NCBI RefSeq assembly: GCF_024753255.1
Contig: NZ_JANUHA010000003.1
Location: forward strand, 367,188-431,187
DNA from: Massilia agri
GTDB taxonomy: Bacteria; Pseudomonadota; Gammaproteobacteria; Burkholderiales; Burkholderiaceae_D
Reading direction: 5' to 3'
Length of the DNA: 64,000 nt
The notes below the pieces were generated by a model. The model worked only from the letters and a program-made list of their open reading frames with translations, was not told the origin of the DNA and did not search any database. The position numbers and the translations under genes were made by a program. This document shows positions 1 to 8,467 of this stretch, piece by piece; positions within the stretch are counted from its first letter, which is position 1; each line of letters begins with the position of its first letter.

Positions 1-387
1 GCGCACCGCCTTCACCATGGCGTGCAGGCGTCCGCCGTCCGGGTCGGCGGGCGACTGCACCTCATGCTCGCCCTGGGTCCAGCGCCACACCACGCGGTAG
101 AGAAAGGCCCAGCGGTCCGGGTCCCGGAAGCAGGCGGCGCGGGCCAGCATCTCCATCAGCGAGCGTGGCAGGTGCGGCGCCGCTTTCGTTTGATTGGATG
201 GGATGGCTGCATTATCGGGCGGCCCGGCGACTGGCGTCGCACCCGAGAACAGGTCGTCGGCGCCCGGCCTGCTCCACGTCACCGCCTCGGGCGGCACGCC
301 GGCGCGCAGCAGCTCGCGCGCCGCCTCGCGCCAGTCGGCGAAGTTGTTCACCTCGAGGAAGGCGGCGCCGGCTGCGTCGATGCTCAT
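1..387 (-). CDS. DUF4130 / UdgX-type DNA metabolism protein, N-terminal part (runs off the left edge)
   Basis: The reverse strand encodes 129 in-frame residues from an ATG at 387 to the window edge with no stop. The readable part has an acidic N-terminus (FADWREAARELL, AGVPPEAVTW, DDLFSG). It is followed by a helical segment with FLYRVVWRWTQGE and RLHAMVKAVR. These are hallmarks of the TIGR03915/DUF4130 family, found alone or fused to a UdgX-like uracil-DNA glycosylase domain. Whether the glycosylase part is present cannot be seen. The start codon overlaps the stop of the radical SAM gene as ATGA, so translational coupling is expected. The pair TIGR03915/TIGR03916 is a known conserved couple of unproven biochemical function. 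The family call is fairly safe; the role in DNA repair is inference. Confidence 0.8.
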   Translation of the reverse strand, partial: MSIDAAGAAFLEVNNFADWREAARELLRAGVPPEAVTWSRPGADDLFSGATPVAGPPDNAAIPSNQTKAAPHLPRSLMEMLARAACFRDPDRWAFLYRVVWRWTQGEHEVQSPADPDGGRLHAMVKAVR

Positions 388-1613
388 GCTGCCTGCAGCT
401 CCGGCCACAGGTTCATCTGCTCGGGCGCGTCGGCCAGGTGGCGCCGCAGGATGTGGGAACTCGTGCCTCCCTCGGCCGGCTTGTAGTCGGCCGTGACGAT
501 GAAGGGGGCCAGCTTCTTCATGCTGCAGCGCAGGCGCGACAGGTCTTCCCAGCGGATGCGGCGGATGCGGCGCAGCTCGACGATGCGCCTGGCATTGCGG
601 ATGCCGATGCCGGGCACGCGCGCGATCATGGTCTCGTCGGCCCGGTTCAGGTCCAGCGGGAAGTGCTCGCGGTTAGCTAACGCCCAACCCAGCTTGGGGT
701 CGACGTCGAGCGCCAGGTTGCCGGACGTCGGCATCAACTCGCCCGCCGTGAAGCCGTAGCCGCGCAGCAGGAAGTCGGCCTGATACAGCCGGTGCTCGCG
801 CAGCAGCGGCGGGGGCGCCGCCGGCACGCTCTTCGGGCTCTGGGGGATGGGGCTGAAGGCCGAGTAGTAGACGCGCTTGAGTCGATAGCTGCCGTAGAGC
901 GTCTCGGCGGTGTTCAGGATGGTGTGGTCGTCGCTGCCGTCGGCGCCGACGATCATCTGCGTGCTCTGCCCCGCCGGCGCGAAACTCGGCGCCTTCGGCT
1001 CTTCACGCTTTTCGTCCAGCTTGCGGCGGATCGAGCCCATCGCCAGCTTGATGGTGTGGACGTTCTTCTCGGGCGCCAGGCGGCTGACGCTGTCGTGGGT
1101 GGGCAGCTCGATGTTGACGGACAGGCGGTCGGCCCAGCGGCCCGCTTCCTCGATGAGCAGCGGGTCGGCGTCGGGGATGGTCTTGAGGTGGATGTAGCCG
1201 CGGAACTTGTGGACTTCACGCAGCCGGCGCGCCACGGCCACCAGCTGCTCCATCGTGTAGTCGGCCGACTGGATGATGCCCGAGCTGAGGAACAGGCCGT
1301 CGATGTAGTTGCGCACGTAGAAGTCGTGCGTGAGCTTGACCACCTCTTCCACCGAGAAGCGGGCGCGCGGCACGTTGGACGAGCGGCGGTTGATGCAGTA
1401 CTGGCAGTCGTAGATGCAGAAATTGGTGAGCAGGATCTTCAGCAGCGACACGCAGCGGCCGTCCGGCGTGTAGCTGTGACAGATGCCCATGCCCGTGGTG
1501 GCGCCGAAGCCGTCCTTGTCTTCGGAACTACGTTTCGGCGCACCGCTGCTGGCGCAGGACGCGTCGTATTTCGCGGCGTCGGCCAGGATTTCTAGCTTGT
1601 CGGTAAGTTCCAT
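384..1613 (-). CDS. Putative DNA modification/repair radical SAM protein (TIGR03916 type)
   Basis: This 409-residue protein carries a radical SAM CxxxCxxC cluster at C66, C70 and C73 (FCIYDCQYC), which should bind a 4Fe-4S cluster and S-adenosylmethionine. The N-terminus (KYDASCASSG) and the C-terminal helix-hairpin-helix-like segment (VPGIGIRNARRIVEL) are typical of the family annotated as DNA modification/repair radical SAM proteins. The helix-hairpin-helix suggests DNA binding. It overlaps the downstream DUF4130 gene by 4 nt (ATGA). A perfect CTGT-N8-ACAG LexA-type operator sits 14-29 nt upstream of the ATG, so it is probably induced by DNA damage. The substrate and chemistry are unknown. 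Confidence 0.9.
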   Translation of the reverse strand: MELTDKLEILADAAKYDASCASSGAPKRSSEDKDGFGATTGMGICHSYTPDGRCVSLLKILLTNFCIYDCQYCINRRSSNVPRARFSVEEVVKLTHDFYVRNYIDGLFLSSGIIQSADYTMEQLVAVARRLREVHKFRGYIHLKTIPDADPLLIEEAGRWADRLSVNIELPTHDSVSRLAPEKNVHTIKLAMGSIRRKLDEKREEPKAPSFAPAGQSTQMIVGADGSDDHTILNTAETLYGSYRLKRVYYSAFSPIPQSPKSVPAAPPPLLREHRLYQADFLLRGYGFTAGELMPTSGNLALDVDPKLGWALANREHFPLDLNRADETMIARVPGIGIRNARRIVELRRIRRIRWEDLSRLRCSMKKLAPFIVTADYKPAEGGTSSHILRRHLADAPEQMNLWPELQAA

Positions 1614-1626
1614 CGCACGAGGTGAA

Positions 1627-1642
1627 CTGTATGGGCATACAG
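1627..1642 (-). promoter_or_regulatory. LexA (SOS) box
   Basis: The 16-mer CTGTATGGGCATACAG fits the LexA consensus CTGT-N8-ACAG exactly and is palindromic apart from the centre. It ends 13 nt before the radical SAM start codon at 1613. On the reverse strand a TATACT hexamer, a plausible -10, overlaps its edge, so a bound repressor would block the promoter. The match to the known consensus is seen directly. Regulation by LexA is inferred. Confidence 0.75.
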
Positions 1643-1712
1643 TATACTATCGCGCGTGTATGCACAGGTGAGCGGGGTCAACTGTGCGCGGTTCAATGGC
1701 GGGGCAGGAGCG

Positions 1713-1743
1713 AAAAAAGCCCGGTCATCGGACCGGGCTTTTC
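1713..1743 (-). terminator. Rho-independent terminator of the M16 peptidase gene
   Basis: A 12-bp perfect stem (AAAAGCCCGGTC / GACCGGGCTTTT) with a 4-nt loop is followed on the reverse strand by a T-run. It begins about 20 nt after the M16 peptidase stop codon. An A-run and a T-run flank the stem, so it could work in both directions. Confidence 0.85.
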
Positions 1744-1763
1744 ATTACAACAAGCTCAGCAGA

Positions 1764-4532
1764 TCAGCGAATCGGCTTGCCGTCCGCATCCACCACGCTC
1801 ACCGTCCCCCAGCCCAGCGAACGCACACCCGCCTCGATCCTGCGCAGGTCGCCGATCACGATCCACACCGCCTCATCCGGCTTGATGAACTTGCTTGATG
1901 CCGCGTTCAGTTGCTCCGGGCTCAAGGCGCGCACATTCGACGCGTACTTGTTCCAGTAGTCGTCGGCCAGGCCCAGGTTCACGGTTTCCAGCCCGGCCGC
2001 TTCCAGCGCGGCGAGGGTGGAGAAACGGCCCGGCAGGCGCGAGGTCATGCCGCGCATGATGCTCTCGTACTCGGCGCCGGCCAAGGGGCGCTCGCCGGCC
2101 ACGCCGCGCAGCTCCTTCTGCACCTCCCGCATCGCTTCGACCGTCTTGTCGGTCTGGACCGGCGCGATGATGTAGAAGGGGCGCTGGCCGCGGACGTCGG
2201 TCAGGCGGGCCTGGGTGCCGTAGCTCCAGTGCTTGTCCAGGCGCAGGTTGCGGTTCAGGCGCGAGGTCGCCATGCCGCCGAAGTTCATCATGACCGGCTC
2301 CATCGCCAGGTCCTCGGGCTGGCCCTGGACCTGGGAGACGTGGGTCGCGACGATGGTCGACTGCGGCGCGTCCGGCTTGTCGACCAGGATCAGGCGCTTG
2401 CCCTGGGTCGCAGGCACGGTGCTCATCTTCTTGGCGGGGGCTTGTCCCTGCTGCCACTTGCCGAAGCTCGCTTCCAGCATCGGCAGGAGCTTGTCCATGG
2501 TGGTGTCGCCGGCCACGACGATGGTGGCGCTGCCCGGCTTGAACCAGGTGGCGTGCCATGCGGCGAGGTCGTCGCGGGTGATCGACTGGACGCTGCCTTC
2601 GAAGCCGGACGCCGGCTTGCCGTAGGCGTGCTCCGGGCCGTAGAGGACCGCCGGGACCAGGCGCAGGGCCAGGCTGTTCGGCTGCGCCTTTTCCTGGCCG
2701 ATGCCGGCGATGCGGCGGGTCTTCGCGAGCGCGAACTGGTCTTGCGGGAAGCTCGGCGCCAGCGCCGCTTCGGCCATCAGGTTCAGGGACGGCGCCAGGT
2801 TGGCGCTGGTGGCCTGCAGGCGCACCAGGGACTGGTCCTGGCCGGTTGCGGTGTAGAGGCGCGCGCCGAGGTTTTCCAGCGCGTCCGACAGGGCAAAGGC
2901 GTCGCGCGACCTGGTGCCCTTGTCCAGCAGGTCCAGCGCCAGCGAGGCGGCGCCCGCCTTGGCGACCGTGTCGGAAGCCGCGCCGGCGTCGACCGCCAGC
3001 GAGACGTTGACGATCGGCGCGGTGTGGCGTTCAAGCAGCACGACCTTCAGGCCGTTCTTCAGCTGGCCGCGCTGCAGGGCCGGGAACTTCACGTCCGGCG
3101 CGTCGCCCAGGGCGGGCAGCTTCTTGCGGTCGATGGTCGACTTGGTCGCCGCCAGCTTGGCCGAAGGACGCACGGTCATGGTGTAGTGGTTGGCGCGCAG
3201 CCAGCGGTTCGCAGCAAGCTTGACGTCTTGCGGGGTGCTGGTGGCGAACAGCTCGAGGCGGTCGAGGTAGGCATCCGGCTTGCCGCCGTAGGTCTCGCTT
3301 TCGGCCAGCACGTCGGAACGGCCGCCCATGCCGCCCAGGCGCTCCACGCTGCGCGCGAAGCCTGCCAGGTCGCTGGTCTTCACGCGTTTCAGCTCGGCCT
3401 CGGTCGGGCCTTTTTCCAGCAGCTCGGCCAGCACGCGCTCCATCTCGCGCTCGACTTCCATTGGATCGGCGCCCTGCTTGACGGTGGCGGTCATGGTGAA
3501 GGTGCCGCTCAGTTCAGCGTCGTTCACGCCCGCGCTGACGCTGGTGGCCAGGCCCTTCTCGTACACCAGGCGCTTGTCCAGGCGCGCGCTCTTCGAGCCG
3601 GCCAGCACGCCGGCCAGCAGGTTCAGGCGCTGGGTGTCGTCATCGCGCCAGCTGGAGACGTGCCAGCTGCGGTAGATGCGCACCTGCGGCACGTGGTCTT
3701 CCATCTCGTCGCGGATGTTGCGGTCCAGTTGCGGGATCCACTTCTCGGTGCGCGGCAGCGGCGGGCCCGGGGGGATCGCGCCGAAGTACTTGTTGACCAG
3801 CTCATAGGCGCGCTCCGGCGTGATGTCGCCGGCCAGCGAGATCACCGCATTGTTCGGGCCGTAGTAGGTGCGGTACCACTCCTTGATGTCTTCCAGCGAG
3901 GCGGCCTGCAGGTCTTCCATGTAGCCGATCGTCGACCACGAATAGGGGTGCGAGTACGGGTACATCTTGGCCGAGATTTCCATGCGCACGCGGCCATACG
4001 GCTGGTTCTCGCCCTGGCGCTTCTCGTTCGACACCACGCCGCGCTCGCGCTCCAGCATCTCCTTCGAGATGTAGTTGCCGAGGAAGCCCATGCGGTCCGA
4101 TTCCAGGAACAGGGTGCGCTCCAGCGCCGACACCGGCACGTCTTCGAAGAAGTTGGTGCGGTCGGTATTGGTGGTGCCGTTGCGGTTGTTCGCGCCCAGG
4201 TCGTCCATCGCTTCGCGGAAGCCGTGTGGGTAGTTCTCGGAGCCGTTGAAGAAGAAGTGCTCGAACAGGTGGGCGAAGCCGGTCTTGCCGCGCTTCTCGT
4301 TGCGCGAACCGACGTGGTACCACATGTTCACGCCGACGACGGGCACGCTGTGGTCGGTGTGGACCAGCAGGGTCAGGCCGTTGGGCAGCACGAATTTCTT
4401 GTGATCGATGCTGTAGGCCTTGCGGTCGAACTTGAACGGCGCGGTGGATTTTGCGGACGGTGCGGCGGCCTGCGAGGGCACTGCTGCGAAGGCGGCGAGG
4501 CCGAGCAGCATGGGGAGGGCGAGTTTTTTCAT
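1764..4532 (-). CDS. Secreted M16 family zinc metallopeptidase (two-domain, pitrilysin/PqqL-like)
   Basis: The 922-residue protein starts at the ATG of MKKLALPM. That start gives a clean Sec signal peptide (AAFAAVPSQAAA), whereas longer upstream starts do not. The inverted zinc motif HxxEH is HLFEH at residues 88-92, inside the conserved GFAHLFEHFFFNG stretch. A second, inactive-type M16 half follows from about residue 500 (RGQLKNGLKVVLLERHTAP), as in two-domain periplasmic insulinase homologues. It probably degrades peptides in the periplasm or outside the cell. It stands alone, with a strong terminator downstream and a REP-like palindrome upstream. Confidence 0.93.
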   Translation of the reverse strand: MKKLALPMLLGLAAFAAVPSQAAAPSAKSTAPFKFDRKAYSIDHKKFVLPNGLTLLVHTDHSVPVVGVNMWYHVGSRNEKRGKTGFAHLFEHFFFNGSENYPHGFREAMDDLGANNRNGTTNTDRTNFFEDVPVSALERTLFLESDRMGFLGNYISKEMLERERGVVSNEKRQGENQPYGRVRMEISAKMYPYSHPYSWSTIGYMEDLQAASLEDIKEWYRTYYGPNNAVISLAGDITPERAYELVNKYFGAIPPGPPLPRTEKWIPQLDRNIRDEMEDHVPQVRIYRSWHVSSWRDDDTQRLNLLAGVLAGSKSARLDKRLVYEKGLATSVSAGVNDAELSGTFTMTATVKQGADPMEVEREMERVLAELLEKGPTEAELKRVKTSDLAGFARSVERLGGMGGRSDVLAESETYGGKPDAYLDRLELFATSTPQDVKLAANRWLRANHYTMTVRPSAKLAATKSTIDRKKLPALGDAPDVKFPALQRGQLKNGLKVVLLERHTAPIVNVSLAVDAGAASDTVAKAGAASLALDLLDKGTRSRDAFALSDALENLGARLYTATGQDQSLVRLQATSANLAPSLNLMAEAALAPSFPQDQFALAKTRRIAGIGQEKAQPNSLALRLVPAVLYGPEHAYGKPASGFEGSVQSITRDDLAAWHATWFKPGSATIVVAGDTTMDKLLPMLEASFGKWQQGQAPAKKMSTVPATQGKRLILVDKPDAPQSTIVATHVSQVQGQPEDLAMEPVMMNFGGMATSRLNRNLRLDKHWSYGTQARLTDVRGQRPFYIIAPVQTDKTVEAMREVQKELRGVAGERPLAGAEYESIMRGMTSRLPGRFSTLAALEAAGLETVNLGLADDYWNKYASNVRALSPEQLNAASSKFIKPDEAVWIVIGDLRRIEAGVRSLGWGTVSVVDADGKPIR

Positions 4533-4585
4533 GGCGTCTCGTGGACTGGTTGTTGTAAGTACGTCCCGTCCACGCAAACGCTGGC

Positions 4586-4619
4586 TGAACGCGCGGTCGG
4601 CACAGCCGACCACCCTACA
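4586..4619. repeat. REP-like palindrome, family 1 (single copy)
   Basis: TGAACGCGCGGTCGGC-aca-GCCGACCACCCTAC is an inverted copy of the element found at 15272, 41184 and 58012. The stem GGTCGGC/GCCGACC is bounded by the constant ends CGCGTTCA and GTAGGGTGG. It lies in the 160-nt gap between the M16 peptidase gene and the end of the Sel1 gene. A degenerate half-element (CGTCCCGTCCACGC) sits just to its left. Confidence 0.75.
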
Positions 4620-4692
4620 GGAAACGGTATGCTTGCGCTAGCTGCAATGGATGCATATGCGATCTCCGCGCCCCTGTAAGGACGCGGAAAAG

Positions 4693-6237
4693 TCACACGA
4701 AGTTTTGCGCCTGCGCCAGCAGCTGCGGCTCCATGCGCGCCGTGATTTTCTTGAGGTAGCCGGAAGCCGCGGCCACGCCGGCGCCGCCGGCGCGCTGCAG
4801 CCAGGCATAGGCCTGCACCAGGTCGCGCTGTACGCCCTGGCCGGCCGAATACATCACGCCGAGGTTGAACTGGGCGCGCGCATGGCCCTGGCGCGCGGCG
4901 CACAGGTACCAGAAATGGGCCGCTTCGTAATCGCGCTCGATGCCCTTGCCGCAGTCGTGGCGCAGGCCCAGCTCGAATTGGGCCAGGGCGTGGCCCTGGT
5001 CGGCGGCCTTGTGGAACCAGTCGGTTGCTTCCATCGGATTGCCGTGCTCCATGCGGTCGATCAGGATGCCGACCATGTACTGGGCCGGCGCATAGTCCTG
5101 GTTCGCCGCGCGCCGGTACCAGTCGAGCGCCTGCGCCTCGTCGCGCGCCACGCCGATGCCGGCTTCAAAACGCAGGCCGAGGTCGAACTGGGCGCGCAGG
5201 TGGCCCTGCTCGGCCGCCTTGCGGTACCAGCGCGCCGCCTCTTCCGCATCCGCCGGGACGCCGTTGCCGGCGTCGATCAGCTGGGCCAGGTGGTACTGGG
5301 CCGAGGGCATGCCCTGCTCGGCCGCTTCGCGGTACCAGTGGGCGGCCTGGGCCGGGTCGCGTTCGACGCCCTGTCCATGCTCGTAGCGCAGGCCGAGGGT
5401 GTCCTGGGCGCCCGCATGGCCTTGGCTTGCGGCGCGGCGGAACCATTCCAGGGCGAGGGTTTCGTTGCGCGGCACGCCATGGCCGCTGTCATGGATCAGG
5501 GCCAGGTTGAACTGCGAGCTGGCGTGGCCCTGGCTTGCGGCGCGTTCATACCAGAGGATGGCGCGCAAGCTGTCCTGCTCGACGTCCTGGCCCTTGTCGT
5601 AGCGCAGGCCGAGGTTGAACTGGGCCGGCGCATAGCCCTGCTCGGCGGCCTGGCGGAACCAGTCCACGGCCGCTTCGCCGCTGCTCCGCAGGGCGAGGCT
5701 GAACTGCGAGCGCCCATAGCCCTGCTCGGCCGCGCGGCGGTACCAGCTGGCGGCCACGTCGAAGTCCTGCGGCACGCCCTTGCCGGTCTCGTACATCATG
5801 CCCAGGTTGTGCTGGGCGCCCGGCTCTCCCTGTTCGGCGGCCTGGCTGAACCAGTGCAGGGCCTGCTGCACGTCGTTCGGCACGCCCTGCCCTTTCGCAT
5901 ACAGCCAGCCGAGGTTGTACTGGGCCGGCGCATAGCCCTGGCTTGCCGCGCGCTGGTACCAGTAGGCGGCCTGGCCGTAGTCCTGGCCCACGCCCTGGCC
6001 CTTCTGGTACATCACGCCGAGGTTGTACTGGGCCAGTTCCAGGCCGCTGGCCGCGGCCATGCGGTACCAGGCCACCGCCATCTCGTCGTTGCGGGCCACG
6101 CCCTGGCCGCTGGCGTACATGAAGCCCAGGCTGTGCTGGGCCGTGGGCACGCCGCGCTCGGCCATGCCCTTCACGCGCAGGTATTCAGCCGTATGGCGTT
6201 CTTCGCCTTCGCTGGGCTGGGCCGGGATGTCGAGCAT
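4693..6237 (-). CDS. Sel1-like repeat protein (13 tandem repeats)
   Basis: The 514-residue protein is almost entirely Sel1/TPR-like repeats of about 36 residues, with the pattern A-x-Q-G-x-x-x-A-Q-x-x-L-G-x-x-Y-x-x-G-x-G-V and ending WYRxA. I count 13 units. Unit 5 is shortened to 28 residues and unit 11 has a small deletion. No signal peptide or membrane segment is visible, so it should be cytoplasmic. Sel1 proteins are protein-interaction scaffolds that often partner signalling proteins. It starts 9 nt after the stop of the receiver-GGDEF-EAL gene and is the third gene of that operon, which suggests it is an adaptor or output of that pathway. Confidence 0.92.
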   Translation of the reverse strand: MLDIPAQPSEGEERHTAEYLRVKGMAERGVPTAQHSLGFMYASGQGVARNDEMAVAWYRMAAASGLELAQYNLGVMYQKGQGVGQDYGQAAYWYQRAASQGYAPAQYNLGWLYAKGQGVPNDVQQALHWFSQAAEQGEPGAQHNLGMMYETGKGVPQDFDVAASWYRRAAEQGYGRSQFSLALRSSGEAAVDWFRQAAEQGYAPAQFNLGLRYDKGQDVEQDSLRAILWYERAASQGHASSQFNLALIHDSGHGVPRNETLALEWFRRAASQGHAGAQDTLGLRYEHGQGVERDPAQAAHWYREAAEQGMPSAQYHLAQLIDAGNGVPADAEEAARWYRKAAEQGHLRAQFDLGLRFEAGIGVARDEAQALDWYRRAANQDYAPAQYMVGILIDRMEHGNPMEATDWFHKAADQGHALAQFELGLRHDCGKGIERDYEAAHFWYLCAARQGHARAQFNLGVMYSAGQGVQRDLVQAYAWLQRAGGAGVAAASGYLKKITARMEPQLLAQAQNFV

Positions 6238-6246
6238 GGCCTTGGC

Positions 6247-8463
6247 TCAAGCCTGGATTGCGCGCAGGCCGAACAGGGTCGGCTGGGTGCGCAGCGCCTT
6301 CATGAACTCGGACAGCGGGATCGGGCGGTAGTACAGGTAGCCCTGCATCGTCATGCAGCCGTTCGAGCGCAGGTAGCGCGCCTGCTCCTCCGTCTCCACG
6401 CCTTCCGCGATCAGGTTCAGCCCCAGGCCGCGCGCGATCGAGATGATCGCCAGGATGACGGGGTAGTGGCCGCCTTCCTCGTGGATCTCCTTCACGAAGG
6501 ACTGGTCGATCTTGACGGTGTGGATCGGGAAGCGGTGCAGGTAAGAGAGCGAGGAGTAGCCGGTGCCGAAGTCGTCGATCGCCACCGACACGCCGAGCTG
6601 GCACAGTTTGTTGAGCTGCTCGATCGCGTACTGCGGGTTGCGGATGCAGATGTTCTCGGTGATCTCGACTTCGATCTGGCCCGGCGCGATCCCGTAGCGC
6701 ACCAGGGCATTGCGCATCTTTTCAAAAAAGTCGCCGCGGTCCAGGTATTGCGGCGACAGGTTCAGCGACAGGCGCACGTGGTCGGTGCCGGTGGCATTCC
6801 ATTGCAGCATGTCGCGGCACAGGGCGCCGATCATCCAGTCCGAGATCGGCAGCATCAGGCAGTTCTCTTCCGCGAAGGGCAGGAATTCGCCGGCCGACAG
6901 CAGGCCGCGGGTCGGGTGGTTCCAGCGCATCAGGGCTTCGGCGCCGACGATACGGCCGGTGAGCGCGTCGATCTGCGGCTGGTAGTACATCTCCAGCTCG
7001 TCCTGCTCGAGCGCGCGGCGCAGGGCCTGCTCGAGGGCGATCTTCTGGTGCGACACGTCCAGCATCGACGTGTGGTAGAAGCTGTGGCCGTTCTTCCCCT
7101 GGGCCTTGACCTGGTACATGGCGATGTCGGCGTGGCGCAGCAGCTCGTCGATCGATTCGCCGTCGGTCGGGTAGATCGCGATGCCGATCGAGGCCGAGAT
7201 GTGCACCTCGTGGCCGTCCAGGTCGAACGGCGCCTGCAGGGTCTCGAGGAATTTGTCGGCGATGACGCGCGCGTCGTCGCGGTCGCGCAGCTCGGGCAGC
7301 ACGATGGTGAATTCGTCGCCGCCCTGGCGCGCCAGGGTGTCGCCCTTGCGCAGGCAGCCCTTCAGGCGGGTGGCGGCCTGCTGCAGCAGCTCGTCGCCCT
7401 TGACGTGGCCGAGGGTGTCGTTGACCAGCTTGAACCGGTCCAGGTCGATGAACATCACCGCGAGCTCGGTCTGCTTGCGCTTGGCCTGGATCACGGCCAG
7501 GCCCAGGCGGTCCTTGAACAGGATGCGGTTCGGCAGGTCGGTCAGGATGTCGTGGTAGGCCTGGTAGGAGATCACCTCTTCCGCGCGCTTGCGGTCGGTG
7601 ATGTCGCGCGCCACGCCATAGGTGCCGAAGAACTCGAGCTTCTTCACTTCCTGGTCCGGCACGTGCATGCCGATCGCGTTGAGCGAGATCGTCATCAGGG
7701 TGGTGTTGAAGGTGCGGTCCTGGCTGTTCCCGCCGCGGCACTTCAGGCGCAGCTCGACGTTGCGCGAGGCGCGCTCGTCGACGCGGCGCTCGTTGAAGAC
7801 GTAGCGTGCGCGCTCCAGGTCTTCCTCGTGCACGAGGATGGAATAGTGCTGGCCGAGCAGCTCGTCGCGCGAGTAGCCGAGCAGCTGGTAGGCGCGGTCG
7901 TTCACGAAGGTGAAGCGGCCTTCGTGGTTCAGCGTGTAGATGATGTCCGGCGAGGAGTCCACGAGATACCGGTACATCTTCTCGGAGTTCTCCAGCTGGG
8001 TCGCCATGCGCTGGTTTTCCAGCGCCAGGCGGCGGCCCTTCAGGGCGTTGGCGACAGTCGCCAGCAGTTCCTCGCGCGCATAGGGCTTGCGCAGGTAGTC
8101 GTAGGCGCCGCGCTTCAGGGCGCCGATGGCCGCGTCGATGCCGACTTCGCCGCTCATCACGATCACGTCGGCGTTGATGCCCTTCTCGTTGATGAAGTCC
8201 ATGATCTCGTGGCCGCCGATGTCGGGCAGGCGCAGGTCGAGCAGGACCAGGTCGAAGCGCAGGCGCGACAGGTGGGCCAGCGCCTCGCTGCCGGAACTCG
8301 CGGTAGTCAGGGAGTAGCCGCGGCCCTTCAGCAGCTCGTACAGCGAGGACAACAGGCGCGGCTCGTCGTCCACCAGCAGCAGGCGCGGCTGGCTGTCGAG
8401 GTCGAGCGTGGGTGAAAACGGTGCGGGTTCGCCGGCAAGCATGGCGTTGTGCGGGTTCATCAT
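6247..8463 (-). CDS. Response regulator with PAS, GGDEF and EAL domains (cyclic di-GMP turnover)
   Basis: The 738-residue protein has a receiver domain (about residues 25-145, acidic pair D32/D33, phospho-acceptor D76 in LVLLDLRLPD). A PAS domain follows (RYLVDSSPDIIYTLN), then a GGDEF domain with an intact GGDEF active site (RQGGDEFTIVL) and an EAL domain with the catalytic landmarks EALMRW, NLSPQ, ITEN, DDFGTGYSSL, VKIDQSFV and EGVET. Both synthesis and breakdown of cyclic di-GMP are therefore possible. I place the start at the ATG at 8463, which overlaps the kinase stop region. The longer frame starting at 8481 would use TTG. The kinase gene just upstream is the obvious cognate partner. 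Confidence 0.93.
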   Translation of the reverse strand: MMNPHNAMLAGEPAPFSPTLDLDSQPRLLLVDDEPRLLSSLYELLKGRGYSLTTASSGSEALAHLSRLRFDLVLLDLRLPDIGGHEIMDFINEKGINADVIVMSGEVGIDAAIGALKRGAYDYLRKPYAREELLATVANALKGRRLALENQRMATQLENSEKMYRYLVDSSPDIIYTLNHEGRFTFVNDRAYQLLGYSRDELLGQHYSILVHEEDLERARYVFNERRVDERASRNVELRLKCRGGNSQDRTFNTTLMTISLNAIGMHVPDQEVKKLEFFGTYGVARDITDRKRAEEVISYQAYHDILTDLPNRILFKDRLGLAVIQAKRKQTELAVMFIDLDRFKLVNDTLGHVKGDELLQQAATRLKGCLRKGDTLARQGGDEFTIVLPELRDRDDARVIADKFLETLQAPFDLDGHEVHISASIGIAIYPTDGESIDELLRHADIAMYQVKAQGKNGHSFYHTSMLDVSHQKIALEQALRRALEQDELEMYYQPQIDALTGRIVGAEALMRWNHPTRGLLSAGEFLPFAEENCLMLPISDWMIGALCRDMLQWNATGTDHVRLSLNLSPQYLDRGDFFEKMRNALVRYGIAPGQIEVEITENICIRNPQYAIEQLNKLCQLGVSVAIDDFGTGYSSLSYLHRFPIHTVKIDQSFVKEIHEEGGHYPVILAIISIARGLGLNLIAEGVETEEQARYLRSNGCMTMQGYLYYRPIPLSEFMKALRTQPTLFGLRAIQA

Positions 8464-8467
8464 GACG

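Noticed and set aside
1911..4679. Long open frame on the plus strand opposite the M16 peptidase gene
   Set aside because: It is the antisense shadow of a high-GC gene. It lacks domain features and is rich in Arg, Gly and Ala in a codon pattern unlike real genes.
4651..8415. 1254-residue plus-strand open frame opposite the Sel1 and regulator genes
   Set aside because: It is antisense to two clearly coding genes and repeats mirror those of the Sel1 gene. It has no ribosome site or domain.
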